A stretch of 64,000 nucleotides of DNA from Aquaticitalea lipolytica. Its GTDB lineage: Bacteria; Bacteroidota; Bacteroidia; Flavobacteriales; Flavobacteriaceae. Made by a program: the position numbers and the translations under genes. Positions 1 to 8,746 of this stretch are shown in pieces. Within the stretch, counting starts at the first letter, position 1, and every line of letters begins with the position of its first letter. The stretch spans positions 140,791 to 204,790 of the forward strand of contig NZ_BMIC01000004.1 in assembly GCF_014641635.1 (NCBI RefSeq), given 5' to 3'. Under the pieces are notes generated by a model. It was not told the DNA's origin. It did not search any database and worked only from the letters and a program-made list of their open reading frames with translations.

Positions 1-1038
1 TTAGATGGAACAATTAAATATAGCTTTGCTAACTTAATTAAATCAAAAACTATTGAGCCTTATTTAGGTGTTGGTGGTGGTTACACTTGGGTTGACGAAA
101 TTGGTGCTGGTACATTAAATGGTACTTTAGGTTTAAATCTTTGGTTTAACGAAAACATTGGTTTAACTGTACAATCTTCTTACAAGCATGCTTTTGAAGA
201 TTATTTAGCTAAGCATTTCCAACACACTGTTGGTTTAGCTATCAAATTTGGTGGAAAAGACACTGATAAAGATGGAATTTATGACAAAGATGATGCTTGT
301 CCAGATGTTCCTGGTTTAGCTGCATTTAATGGTTGTCCAGATTCAGATGGTGATGGTATTGAAGACTCTAAAGATGACTGTCCTAACGAAGCTGGTTTAG
401 CTGAGTTTAACGGTTGTCCTGATACTGATGGTGATGGTGTTGCTGATAAAAATGACAACTGTCCTACAGTTGCTGGTTTAAAAGCTTTAGCTGGTTGTCC
501 AGATGCTGATGGCGATGGTGTTGCTGATAAAGATGACAACTGTCCTAACGAAGCTGGTCCTGCTGCAAACAATGGTTGCCCTTGGAAAGATTCTGATGGT
601 GATGGTGTATTAGATAAAGATGATAAATGCCCTAACGAAGCTGGTACTGTAGCTAACAATGGTTGTCCAGAAGTTAAGCCTGCTCCAGAAGTTATGAAGC
701 AATTAAATGATTATGCTAGAACTATCTTATTTGATTCTGGTAAATCAACTTTCCAAAAACAAACTGATAAAGTATTACAAGCTATGGTAGCAATCTTCAA
801 AGAATATCCACAAGCGGATTTCTCTATCGAAGGTCATACTGATAGTGATGGTTCTGCTTCATCAAATCAATTGTTATCTGAAAGAAGAGCTAATGCTGTA
901 AGAGATTATTTAATCGCTAACGGAATTAACGCTGACAGATTAACTGCTGCTGGTTTTGGTGAGTCTAACCCAATTGATTCTAACAAAACTCGTTCTGGTA
1001 AAGCTAACAACAGACGTGTTGAAGTAAAACTTAAATAA
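1..1038 (+). CDS. OmpA family protein with thrombospondin type 3 repeats (5' partial)
   Basis: The reading frame is open from base 1, so the start lies outside the window; 345 residues are visible. Residues 1-85 look like the last strands of an outer-membrane beta-barrel. Residues 87-224 hold five Asp-rich calcium-binding TSP3-type repeats, each with a D.D.DG core followed by a Cys-Pro and ending in a Gly-Cys-Pro. Residues 232-345 form an OmpA C-terminal domain that binds peptidoglycan, with the GHTDS motif, the NQLLSERRA helix and the terminal NRRVEV strand. The protein should anchor the outer membrane to the cell wall, as the major OmpA-like porins of Flavobacteriaceae do. A strong terminator follows. 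Identity of the missing barrel part cannot be judged. Confidence 0.93.
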   Translation, partial: LDGTIKYSFANLIKSKTIEPYLGVGGGYTWVDEIGAGTLNGTLGLNLWFNENIGLTVQSSYKHAFEDYLAKHFQHTVGLAIKFGGKDTDKDGIYDKDDACPDVPGLAAFNGCPDSDGDGIEDSKDDCPNEAGLAEFNGCPDTDGDGVADKNDNCPTVAGLKALAGCPDADGDGVADKDDNCPNEAGPAANNGCPWKDSDGDGVLDKDDKCPNEAGTVANNGCPEVKPAPEVMKQLNDYARTILFDSGKSTFQKQTDKVLQAMVAIFKEYPQADFSIEGHTDSDGSASSNQLLSERRANAVRDYLIANGINADRLTAAGFGESNPIDSNKTRSGKANNRRVEVKLK

Positions 1039-1063
1039 TTAAGTTTTTATAAAATAAATAAGT

Positions 1064-1098
1064 TTAAAAACGCTCCGAATATCGGAGCGTTTTTTATT
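1064..1098 (+). terminator. Rho-independent terminator after the OmpA gene
   Basis: An 8-bp GC-rich stem (1071-1078 pairing with 1082-1089) has a 3-base loop and is flanked by an A-run on the left and a T-run on the right. It ends the OmpA transcript just before the nuclease gene. Confidence 0.85.
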
Positions 1099-1106
1099 TT
1101 TATACT

Positions 1107-3878
1107 ATGACAAGTTTTATACAAGATGTTATAGTAGATTTACAAAAAAAAGAAGTTGACATCTCTCAACTCACCTTTATTCTTCCTAGCAAGAGAGCTG
1201 GGATTTTTTTAACACATATACTTTCTCAAACATCTAAAAAAACACAATTTGCGCCAGATGTTTTTTCAATAGAAGAATTTGTTGAAACACTATCAGATTT
1301 AAAATACTGTTCTAATACTGAATTGCTTTTTGAGTTTTACGAAGTTTATTTAAAAATCACTCCTAAAGAAGAAGTTGAAACTTTCGATAAGTTTTCAAAA
1401 TGGGCTCAGCTTTTACTTCAAGACTTTAATGAGATTGATCGTTATCTAATCCCAACGGATAACATTTTTGATTATTTAAAATCAATAAAAGAGATTAATC
1501 ATTGGTCATTAGCTGATGAGCAAACCGAATACATCAAAAACTATTTATCATTTTGGAACCGATTAAAGACTTATTATAATCTTTTTAAAGAACAATTAAT
1601 TTCTAAACAGAAAGGGTATCAAGGCTTAGTGTACAGAGAGGCTGTAGAAGGCGTTGAGCAATATGTGGCTGCAAATACTAATAAAAGACTTGTCTTTGTT
1701 GGGTTTAATGCGTTAAATAAAGCTGAAGAAACAATAATACAAGAATTATTACAGCAAGGGCTTGCAGAGATATATTGGGATGTTGATGAGTATTTTATAA
1801 AAAACCCAATACATGATGCAGGCTTATTTATACGACTACATAAAGCTAATTGGCCATATTTTCAAAAGCACCAATTTAATTGGTTAACAAAAAATTATGC
1901 TAGTGAAAAACGAATAGAAGTTATTGGGACTCCAAAAAATATTGGGCAAGTAAAATACATTGGAGAGTTGCTAGATAAAATTTCAAAAGAGAAAAAAAAC
2001 ATTCAAAATACAGCAGTGGTTTTAGGTGATGAAAACTTATTAATACCACTTCTAAACTCTATTCCTAAAGGTATAGACAATATAAACATTACAATGGGAT
2101 TCCCATTAAGGTCAATACCATTAGCTTCATTATTTGAAGAGTTGTTTAAAATCCATAAAACCTCAACATCGCAATTTTATTATAAAGATGTTACATCAAT
2201 TCTGTCTCATCAATTTATATATTCTTTATTTGATGCAAAAACCAAGAATTTTGCTGCTATAATTAATAATTATATTCAATCAAATAACATTGTTTACATA
2301 ACAGTTGAGATGCTTAAGTTTTTAGCAGAAGAAAAAGATAATGTTATTGATTTGCTATTTACATCATGGAATAATACAGCTTCAAATGCTTTAGAGAGTT
2401 GCTCTAAACTCATTTTATTAATAAAAGAGAACTTATCGTTAGAAAAAAGCAAAAACTTATTAGCGTTAGAGTATTTATACCGTTTTAATGAAGTGTTTAA
2501 TGAATTGCATTTGCTTAATTTGGAGTACAAGCACATAAATAACATTAATGCTCTTTTTGGTCTATACAAAGAGCTTATAAAAAGTGAAGCTTTAGATTTT
2601 AAAGGAGAACCTTTGCAAGGGCTTCAAATTATGGGAATGTTAGAGTCTCGTGTTCTCGATTTTGAAACTGTAATAATCTCTTCTGTCAACGAAGGCATTC
2701 TTCCTGCGGGCAAAAGCAATAATTCATTTATCCCATTTGATGTTAAATTAGAAAACGGATTACCAACCTATAAGGAAAAAGATGCTGTATATACATATCA
2801 CTTTTACAGATTGCTCCAACGTGCTAAAAACATATATATACTATATAATACTGAGCCAGATGTGTTAAATGGTGGCGAAAAAAGTAGGTTTATAACACAA
2901 TTGAATATAGAAAAGCTACATAATATTAAAAATTATGTTGTAGCACCAAAAGTGCCTTCTGCACAACAGAAGCTTAAAACTATTAAAAAAACTTCAGCTG
3001 TTTTAAATAAAATTAAAATACTAGCAAAAGATGGTTTTTCTCCTTCGTCTTTAACTAATTATATAAGAAATCCGATTGATTTTTATTATGACAAAATATT
3101 GGGCGTTAAAGACTATGAAGATGTTGAAGAAACTGTAGCAGCTAATACATTAGGAAATGTAATTCATCAAACTCTTGAAGACTTTTATAAACCTTTAAAA
3201 GGAGAGTTTTTAACTAAAAATCATTTGCAAGATATGAAACTAGCAATTGATAAAACTGTAACATTTCATTTTAAATCACACTACAAAGAAGGAGATATAA
3301 CCAAAGGTAAAAACCTTATAGTTTTTGAAATAGCCAAGCGCTATATTCATAATTTTTTGAGCAAAGAATTAGAAACATTAAATGCTGGAAACGAAATTAA
3401 AATTATAGACCTTGAAAGAAAATCTAAAGTAGAAATCAATATTCCTGAATTAGATTTTCCTATTTACTTAAAGGGAACTGTTGATAGAATTGATGAGTTT
3501 AATGGTATTACCAGAATTATAGATTATAAAACTGGAAAGGTTGAGCAAAAGCATATAGAAATTATAGATTGGGAAGAGCTAAATACTGATTATGACAAAT
3601 ACAGTAAGAGCTTTCAAGTACTAGCTTATGCGTATATGCTAAATGAAGAGCATTTAATCTCTGGTGATATTGAAGGCGGAATTATATCATTTAAAAACCT
3701 TCAAGGTGATTATTTTTTAAAATTTACAGAAAAAGATAGAGCAGGCAAAGGTGCAGCAAAAAACCAAATTATATCTAAAGACACTTTAGAAAACTATTCT
3801 GTACAACTTAAAAAGTTGATTTTAGAAATATGTGATTCAGATATTGATTTTGTTGAGAAAGAAATCAAAACACATTAA
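1107..3878 (+). CDS. PD-(D/E)XK nuclease family protein (AddB-like)
   Basis: This 923-residue protein resembles the AddB/RecB-type nuclease subunit that processes double-strand breaks. Near the N-terminus (about 22-35) a TFILPSKRAGIFL segment resembles the degenerate helicase start of AddB-like proteins. The C-terminal third carries the PD-(D/E)XK nuclease: SPSSLTNYI at about 644, a GNVIHQTLEDF helix at about 682-692, GTVDRID at about 790, IIDYKTGK with the catalytic D and K at about 805-811, and QVLAYAYM at about 837. The middle has no obvious intact Walker motif, as expected for a degenerate AddB-type helicase fold. It begins 9 bases after the upstream terminator, so its promoter is not obvious. 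No partner UvrD-type helicase lies in this window. Confidence 0.85.
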   Translation: MTSFIQDVIVDLQKKEVDISQLTFILPSKRAGIFLTHILSQTSKKTQFAPDVFSIEEFVETLSDLKYCSNTELLFEFYEVYLKITPKEEVETFDKFSKWAQLLLQDFNEIDRYLIPTDNIFDYLKSIKEINHWSLADEQTEYIKNYLSFWNRLKTYYNLFKEQLISKQKGYQGLVYREAVEGVEQYVAANTNKRLVFVGFNALNKAEETIIQELLQQGLAEIYWDVDEYFIKNPIHDAGLFIRLHKANWPYFQKHQFNWLTKNYASEKRIEVIGTPKNIGQVKYIGELLDKISKEKKNIQNTAVVLGDENLLIPLLNSIPKGIDNINITMGFPLRSIPLASLFEELFKIHKTSTSQFYYKDVTSILSHQFIYSLFDAKTKNFAAIINNYIQSNNIVYITVEMLKFLAEEKDNVIDLLFTSWNNTASNALESCSKLILLIKENLSLEKSKNLLALEYLYRFNEVFNELHLLNLEYKHINNINALFGLYKELIKSEALDFKGEPLQGLQIMGMLESRVLDFETVIISSVNEGILPAGKSNNSFIPFDVKLENGLPTYKEKDAVYTYHFYRLLQRAKNIYILYNTEPDVLNGGEKSRFITQLNIEKLHNIKNYVVAPKVPSAQQKLKTIKKTSAVLNKIKILAKDGFSPSSLTNYIRNPIDFYYDKILGVKDYEDVEETVAANTLGNVIHQTLEDFYKPLKGEFLTKNHLQDMKLAIDKTVTFHFKSHYKEGDITKGKNLIVFEIAKRYIHNFLSKELETLNAGNEIKIIDLERKSKVEINIPELDFPIYLKGTVDRIDEFNGITRIIDYKTGKVEQKHIEIIDWEELNTDYDKYSKSFQVLAYAYMLNEEHLISGDIEGGIISFKNLQGDYFLKFTEKDRAGKGAAKNQIISKDTLENYSVQLKKLILEICDSDIDFVEKEIKTH

Positions 3879-3884
3879 ATAAAG

Positions 3885-3958
3885 TGGAGCATAAGGGAGT
3901 CGAACCCTTGACCTCTTGGCTGCCAGCCAAACGCTCTAGCCAACTGAGCTAATGCCCC
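3885..3958 (-). tRNA. tRNA-Ala (anticodon GGC)
   Basis: A full cloverleaf reads on the minus strand: 7-bp acceptor GGGGCAT/ATGCTCC, D-arm GCTC/GAGC, anticodon stem TTTGG/CCAAG with loop CTGGCAG (anticodon GGC), and T-arm AAGGG/CCCTT with TTCGACT. The G3-U70 wobble pair, the alanine identity element, is present. The 3' CCA is not encoded. It begins five bases after the stop codon of the universal stress protein gene on the same strand. Confidence 0.95.
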
Positions 3959-3963
3959 AAAGT

Positions 3964-4761
3964 TTACTTTAGACCACTTAATACCAACACAGGAAGTGTT
4001 GAGCTGTGAAAATCCTTTTTTAGGATAGTATTGTTTTCCCATAGCTTTGTAAAAAAGCCTCTTTTTCTGCGTACAACACATAACAAATCTGGATGCGCTT
4101 CTTTATAATTCTCTAAAACACCTTGAAAAGTAGTAGCATTTTCACTGTAAAGAGTATTTGTGATTAAAGACGCTAACTCTTCATTAACATCAAAATCGCC
4201 TTCATTATGAAAAGGTGTTTTTACTAAAAGTAAATTAACAATAGACTTAAATTGATTTTTAATATCAATTAATGGATTTAACACATTCTCTCTTTTTATA
4301 ACTGCTGATTTTAAAGCTATTAAAATTGAAACCATCGGCTTAAACTTATAGCCTTCAGGTACTATTAATGCTGGAATGTTTGTTTGTTTTATAATTTTAC
4401 CTGATGTTTTTCCTAAATAAACCTCTTCTCTAATTGAATTGGTTCTTGGCTCTAGCAAAATTAAATCAATATCAGCCGTTTTGCATACAAGCTCTAAAGT
4501 ATCTATAAGTTTCCCTTTAAATGTTTTTACAATAACCTCAACTCCCTTTGTATCAACCTTGCTAACATGAGACTTTAAAAATTCTAAACTTTCTCGCTCT
4601 AAAATATGATCTACTTTTATCATTGTCCCAGCTTTAGTATACACATTAAATACTTGTACTACATAGAGTCTTGCGCCAAATGTTTTTGCAAAATCAACTG
4701 CATATTGTAAATGACTAACTGCATTTTTTGATGACCCAACAGGAACTAAAATATTCTTCAT
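3964..4761 (-). CDS. Universal stress protein family protein, tandem domain
   Basis: A 265-residue cytoplasmic protein made of two UspA-like alpha/beta domains. The first begins with NILVPVGSS and has a conserved end at about 130-150 with IPALIVP. The second spans roughly 150-265 and ends VLVLSGL. Tandem Usp proteins of this length are common in Bacteroidota and are thought to bind nucleotide under stress, although the canonical ATP loop is degenerate here. I use the ATG at 4761, where the conserved MKNILVPV begins, rather than a TTG two codons upstream. It is divergent from the GNAT gene, and a tRNA-Ala follows at once. The exact role is unknown. Confidence 0.85.
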   Translation of the reverse strand: MKNILVPVGSSKNAVSHLQYAVDFAKTFGARLYVVQVFNVYTKAGTMIKVDHILERESLEFLKSHVSKVDTKGVEVIVKTFKGKLIDTLELVCKTADIDLILLEPRTNSIREEVYLGKTSGKIIKQTNIPALIVPEGYKFKPMVSILIALKSAVIKRENVLNPLIDIKNQFKSIVNLLLVKTPFHNEGDFDVNEELASLITNTLYSENATTFQGVLENYKEAHPDLLCVVRRKRGFFTKLWENNTILKKDFHSSTLPVLVLSGLK

Positions 4762-4799
4762 AATCAATAATTTAAAACTAAATTTACAATGAATTTATA

Positions 4800-4807
4800 C
4801 AAAAGTA
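4800..4807 (-). promoter_or_regulatory. -7 element of the stress-protein gene
   Basis: The minus strand reads TACTTTTG, a match to the Bacteroidota -7 consensus TAnnTTTG, about 38 bases upstream of the ATG at 4761. No clear -33 TTG is visible at the usual distance. It may also drive the downstream tRNA-Ala. Confidence 0.45.
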
Positions 4808-4817
4808 AACATTAATA

Positions 4818-5318
4818 ATGATTCGTAAAGCCACTTATTCAGATATTGATTCGATTTTGAAAATTACCAAACTATGTGCAAAACAAATGATTAGCAATGG
4901 TATATTTCAGTGGAACGAATATTACCCTAATAAAAACGCGTTTAAAAATGATGTTGATAGAAACGAATTATTTGTTTTAGAAATTGATAACACAGTTATT
5001 GGGAGTATTGTTATTTCTACATTCATGGATGATGAATATGCTCCTATTAAATGGCTAACACCTAATAAAAACAATACTTATATCCATCGTTTAGCAATTA
5101 ACCCAAACTATCAAGGTAAGGGTTATGCACAACAGTTAATGGATTATGCAGAAAAATGGACAAAAGAAAATAATTTTAGCTCAGTTAGATTAGATACTTT
5201 CTCCCAAAACCCTCGAAACCAAAAATTTTACGAACTTCGTGGTTATAAAAGATTGGGAAATATTTATTTCCCAAAACAAAGCGAACATCCTTTTTACTGT
5301 TACGAACTAGTAGTTTGA
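4818..5318 (+). CDS. GNAT family N-acetyltransferase
   Basis: A 166-residue acetyl-CoA-dependent N-acetyltransferase of unknown substrate. It starts MIRKATYSD, typical of the GNAT beta-1 strand. The acetyl-CoA pyrophosphate loop (motif A) is seen around residues 97-110 as HRLAINPNYQGKGYA, and the following NPRNQKFYELRGYK is the usual motif B. No membrane segment or signal peptide is present. Its stop codon overlaps the TTG start of the MATE gene, so the two are translationally coupled. Confidence 0.9.
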   Translation: MIRKATYSDIDSILKITKLCAKQMISNGIFQWNEYYPNKNAFKNDVDRNELFVLEIDNTVIGSIVISTFMDDEYAPIKWLTPNKNNTYIHRLAINPNYQGKGYAQQLMDYAEKWTKENNFSSVRLDTFSQNPRNQKFYELRGYKRLGNIYFPKQSEHPFYCYELVV

Positions 5319-6649
5319 AAACAAGCATAAGTCTAAAACATATAAACAAACTAGCAATTCCTGCATTAATCTCAGGAGTATCAGAACCTATTCTCTCTAT
5401 TACAGATACAGCCATTGTTGGTAATATGAATTTAAACGCAACTGAATCATTAGCCGCTGTTGGTATTGTTGGTGCTTTTATTTCAATGTTAATTTGGGTG
5501 TTAGGTCAAACACGAAGCGCTATTTCTTCTATTGTCTCACAACATTTAGGTGCTAATCAACTTGATAAAGTTAGAAACCTACCAGCCCAAGCTATTTTCA
5601 TTATCACATCTATAAGTATATTAATCATTATTACTACCTACCCTTTTGCACATAGTATTTTTAAACTTTATAACGCTTCTGGTTTAATTTTAGATTATAG
5701 TGTAGAGTATTACAGAATTAGAGTGTTTGGTTTCCCTTTTACGCTATTCACAATTGCTGTTTTTGGAGCATTTAGAGGTTTACAAAATACGTACGACCCA
5801 ATGATAATTGCTATAATTGGAGCTGTTACAAATATAATTTTAGACGTAATTTTAGTTTATGGTATTGAAGGCGTCTTGAGTCCAATGCACATAAAAGGAG
5901 CTGCTTATGCTAGTGTTGCTGCTCAATTATTAATGGCTATCTGTTCTGCATATTACTTGCTTAAAAAAACCTCAATCCCTTTAAAGTTAACATTTCCATT
6001 TAATAGTCAAATAAAGAATTTTATATTGATGATTCTTAACCTATTTGTTCGAACATTAGCACTAAATGTTACCTTATATTTTGCGACAAGTTTTGCTACA
6101 GATTATGGTAAAAACTATATTGCAGCTTATACTATTACTATTAATTTATGGTTTTTGGGTGCTTTTATTATTGATGGTTATTCAAGTGCTGGAAATATTT
6201 TGTCTGGCAAATTATTTGGTGCTAAAGATTACAATTCACTTATAAAATTAAGTAACAAGCTTATTATATACGGAATTGCAATTGGTTTTATTCTAGCAAT
6301 TATTGGAGGTGTTTTATATTATCCTATTGGGACATTATTTACCAAAGACCCAGAAGTGTTAGCCGAATTTTATAATGTGTTTTGGCTAATTTTAGCAATG
6401 CAGCCTATTTGTGCAATAGCTTTTATTTTTGATGGTATGTTTAAAGGTCTTGGTAAAATGAAAACACTACGCAACGTATTGTTGTTTTCAACTTTTATAG
6501 TTTTTGTGCCTATTTTGTTTTGGCTAGATAGTTTTGAGTACAAATTATACGCCATTTTTATAGCTTTAACCTTTTGGATGATTGCCAGAGGGTTACCATT
6601 AATTATAAAATTTAGAAAACTTTTTTTGCCACTATCACAAAACAATTAA
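5315..6649 (+). CDS. MATE family efflux transporter
   Basis: A 444-residue inner-membrane protein with about twelve hydrophobic helices in two halves of six, the fold of MATE/DinF cation-coupled exporters. The early SGVSEPILSITDTAIVG segment is the typical MATE first helix, and a related pattern recurs in the second half near 240-290. The start is a TTG whose last two bases form the TGA stop of the GNAT gene (TTGA overlap); no upstream in-frame alternative lies outside that gene, so I accept TTG. The substrate, probably a drug or metabolite, cannot be read from sequence. Confidence 0.88.
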   Translation: MKTSISLKHINKLAIPALISGVSEPILSITDTAIVGNMNLNATESLAAVGIVGAFISMLIWVLGQTRSAISSIVSQHLGANQLDKVRNLPAQAIFIITSISILIIITTYPFAHSIFKLYNASGLILDYSVEYYRIRVFGFPFTLFTIAVFGAFRGLQNTYDPMIIAIIGAVTNIILDVILVYGIEGVLSPMHIKGAAYASVAAQLLMAICSAYYLLKKTSIPLKLTFPFNSQIKNFILMILNLFVRTLALNVTLYFATSFATDYGKNYIAAYTITINLWFLGAFIIDGYSSAGNILSGKLFGAKDYNSLIKLSNKLIIYGIAIGFILAIIGGVLYYPIGTLFTKDPEVLAEFYNVFWLILAMQPICAIAFIFDGMFKGLGKMKTLRNVLLFSTFIVFVPILFWLDSFEYKLYAIFIALTFWMIARGLPLIIKFRKLFLPLSQNN

Positions 6650-6682
6650 CTTTGGTGCAATATCATTTAAATAAAAACTAAT

Positions 6683-6781
6683 ATGGAATTTTTAAACTTT
6701 TTGGGTGGAAACGGATTATTTCTAATTTTAGGAATCGTGCTTATTGTGATTTACTTTTATAATAAAAAGAAGAAACGTTAA
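6683..6781 (+). CDS. Single-pass membrane miniprotein (32 residues)
   Basis: A short reading frame from ATG at 6683 to TAA at 6781 encodes a polar/aromatic N-terminus (MEFLNFLGGNG), a strongly hydrophobic stretch of about 16 residues (residues 12-27) and a basic tail of Lys and Arg. This is the profile of a small inner-membrane peptide with its C-terminus in the cytoplasm. It lies 33 bases after the MATE gene on the same strand and its stop abuts the stop of the convergent oxygenase gene. I recognise no family. It could be a conserved Bacteroidota small membrane protein or chance, but the clean start, amphipathic design and tight fit argue for a real gene. Confidence 0.55.
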   Translation: MEFLNFLGGNGLFLILGIVLIVIYFYNKKKKR

Positions 6782-7423
6782 TCATCGTGTTTTTAACCAA
6801 CCTGTAATACTCATTCTTTCTGTATTAACAGGTTTTACTTCGTGTTCAATTATTTGGCTTTCAAAAATAACCACACGTCCTGGAAATGGATAAATAACCT
6901 TTTCTTTTTCTTCTCCATTTTCATTTAAATATAATACCAATTCACCACCATTTTCTGGCAACCAACCATCTTCATTTAAGTAACACACAAACGATAATTT
7001 TCGTCTATCATCATTTTGAAACGTATCAATATGGCGTTTGTAAAAAGTTCCTGTTGGATATAAAGCATAATGAAATTCTTTATGTAAAATACCCAGAAAA
7101 CATGTTTTATTTAAATAACCAACAAGGTTATTAATTTTACTAAAAAACAAATCTTCAGCTAAATTTGCTTGTAATTCATCTATCCATAAAATAACATCTC
7201 CTCTAATAGATTTTGCTATTACTTCATTAGTTCTATTGCCAATTGCTGCCTTCTTAAAAGCATCTTCTTCATGTTTATCGAGTAATGATTGCCTTAAAAC
7301 CATAACTTCGTTTTCAGTAAAAAAACCTTCAACTATACTATACTGTTGAGATATAATATCTTCAATAATCTTTTCGTATAGAGGGTTTTCAACAAAGGTA
7401 ATGTCTTCAAAAAGCTGATTCAT
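6782..7423 (-). CDS. 2OG-Fe(II) oxygenase (prolyl 4-hydroxylase-like)
   Basis: A 213-residue iron- and 2-oxoglutarate-dependent dioxygenase. The iron ligands are seen as H131 and D133 in RHIDTF and H194 in IIEHEVKP, and the 2-oxoglutarate-binding Arg is R203 in ERMSITGW. The double-stranded beta-helix core covers about residues 110-213; the N-terminal 100 residues are helical. It resembles the P4Hc/SM-20 group that hydroxylates proline or other side chains; the substrate is unknown. I start at the ATG at 7423; a TTG at 7468 would add 15 unconserved residues. It is divergent from queD. Confidence 0.85.
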   Translation of the reverse strand: MNQLFEDITFVENPLYEKIIEDIISQQYSIVEGFFTENEVMVLRQSLLDKHEEDAFKKAAIGNRTNEVIAKSIRGDVILWIDELQANLAEDLFFSKINNLVGYLNKTCFLGILHKEFHYALYPTGTFYKRHIDTFQNDDRRKLSFVCYLNEDGWLPENGGELVLYLNENGEEKEKVIYPFPGRVVIFESQIIEHEVKPVNTERMSITGWLKTR

Positions 7424-7487
7424 AGTTTCATGTCTTATAAAAAGCGCGTAAAAGTAATCTAAAAACAAATTGCTTTTACAAAACGAT

Positions 7488-7495
7488 TATCTTTG
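7488..7495 (+). promoter_or_regulatory. -7 element of queD
   Basis: TATCTTTG matches TAnnTTTG and lies 19 bases before the queD ATG. Its presence supports the ATG at 7515 over the longer open frame that begins at 7470, upstream of this element. Confidence 0.5.
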
Positions 7496-7514
7496 TAGTG
7501 AAAACAAAAACACA

Positions 7515-7964
7515 ATGAGTAATATTAGAATTACAAAACAATTTTCTTTCGAAACAGGACATGCGCTTTATGGTTACGACGGAAAATGTAAAAATGTGCA
7601 TGGACACAGCTATAAACTATCAGTAACAGTTATCGGAAAACCAATAGATAACACCTCAAATGTTAAACATGGAATGGTTATAGATTTTAGTGATCTAAAA
7701 AAAATTGTGAAAAACGAAATTGTAGATGTGTTCGACCATGCAACAGTTTTTAATAAAAACACTCCACATGTTGAGTTAGCAAAAGAGTTAGAAGACAGAG
7801 GTCATAATGTGCTTTTGGTAGATTATCAGCCAACTAGCGAAATGATGGTTATTGATTTTGCTGAAAAAATCAAGAAACATTTACCTCAACATATTACATT
7901 ACACTCTTTAAAACTACAAGAAACCGAAACAAGTTTTGCTGAATGGTACTCAACAGATAATTAG
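7515..7964 (+). CDS. queD: 6-carboxytetrahydropterin synthase (QueD/PTPS family)
   Basis: A 149-residue member of the pterin synthase (T-fold) family, which converts 7,8-dihydroneopterin triphosphate to 6-carboxytetrahydropterin in queuosine synthesis. Zinc ligands are H16 (ETGHAL) and H29/H31 (NVHGH), and the catalytic Cys is C25, four residues before that HGH. A FDHATVFN segment supplies the catalytic Asp-His. The ATG at 7515 is chosen because MSNIRIT starts the conserved strand and a promoter element lies just upstream. The lpxH-like gene follows after 26 bases and is probably co-transcribed. Other queuosine genes are not in the window, so a related pterin role cannot be excluded. Confidence 0.88.
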   Translation: MSNIRITKQFSFETGHALYGYDGKCKNVHGHSYKLSVTVIGKPIDNTSNVKHGMVIDFSDLKKIVKNEIVDVFDHATVFNKNTPHVELAKELEDRGHNVLLVDYQPTSEMMVIDFAEKIKKHLPQHITLHSLKLQETETSFAEWYSTDN

Positions 7965-7990
7965 ATAGAAACATTTTCTATATTTACAAT

Positions 7991-8746
7991 ATGCAAATTC
8001 CAAAAGGAAAAAAAATATACTTCTCATCAGATAACCACCTTGGTGCTCCAACACTAGAAGCTTCGCTTCCGCGTGAAAAGAAATTTGTAGCCTGGCTTGA
8101 TGAAGTAAAGCAAGATGCTGCAGCTATTTTTTTGCTTGGTGATTTGTTTGATTTTTGGATGGAATACAGAAAAGTGGTTCCTAAAGGGTTTACCAGAACT
8201 TTAGGTAAACTTGCCGAAATATCAGACTCAGGAATACCAATTTACTATTTTGTAGGTAATCACGATTTATGGATGAATGGCTATTTTGAAGAAGAACTTA
8301 ATATTCCTGTTTACCATAAACCAAAAGAATTTACCTTTAATAATAAAAGCTTTTTTATAGGTCATGGAGATGGTTTAGGGCCAAATGACAAAGGTTATAA
8401 ACGCATGAAAAAAGTGTTTACAAATCCTGTTTGTGTTTGGCTGTTTAGACGCTTAATTCATCCAGATTTTGGAATGCGTTTAGGGCATTATCTTTCTGTA
8501 AAAAACAAACTTATTTCTGGTGATGAAGATGCAAAGTTTCTTGGTGAAGATAATGAGTGGCTTGTACAATACTGCAAGAGAAAATTAGAAGATAAACACA
8601 GAGATTATTTTGTGTTTGGTCACAGACATTTACCTATGGAAATTAATCTAAATGAGACTTCAAAATACATCAATCTAGGCGATTGGATTTCTTATTACAC
8701 TTATGGTGTTTTTGATGGAGAAAATTTTGAGTTGAAAAAGTATTAA
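7991..8746 (+). CDS. lpxH: UDP-2,3-diacylglucosamine diphosphatase
   Basis: A 251-residue calcineurin-like metallophosphoesterase matching LpxH, which cleaves UDP-2,3-diacylglucosamine to lipid X in lipid A synthesis at the cytoplasmic face of the inner membrane. The di-metal motifs appear in order: SSDNHLG (about 12-18), LGDLFDFW (about 49-56), GNHDLW (about 88-93), GHGDGLGP (about 121-128) and FGHRHLP near the C-terminus. It follows queD by 26 bases. Its last bases overlap the convergent MFS gene. Confidence 0.88.
   Translation: MQIPKGKKIYFSSDNHLGAPTLEASLPREKKFVAWLDEVKQDAAAIFLLGDLFDFWMEYRKVVPKGFTRTLGKLAEISDSGIPIYYFVGNHDLWMNGYFEEELNIPVYHKPKEFTFNNKSFFIGHGDGLGPNDKGYKRMKKVFTNPVCVWLFRRLIHPDFGMRLGHYLSVKNKLISGDEDAKFLGEDNEWLVQYCKRKLEDKHRDYFVFGHRHLPMEINLNETSKYINLGDWISYYTYGVFDGENFELKKY

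Noticed and set aside
279..659. Minus-strand 126-residue Ser/Pro-rich open frame opposite the TSP3 repeats
   Set aside because: It is a periodic shadow of the repeated D.D.DG codons on the plus strand; the OmpA frame is continuous and conserved.
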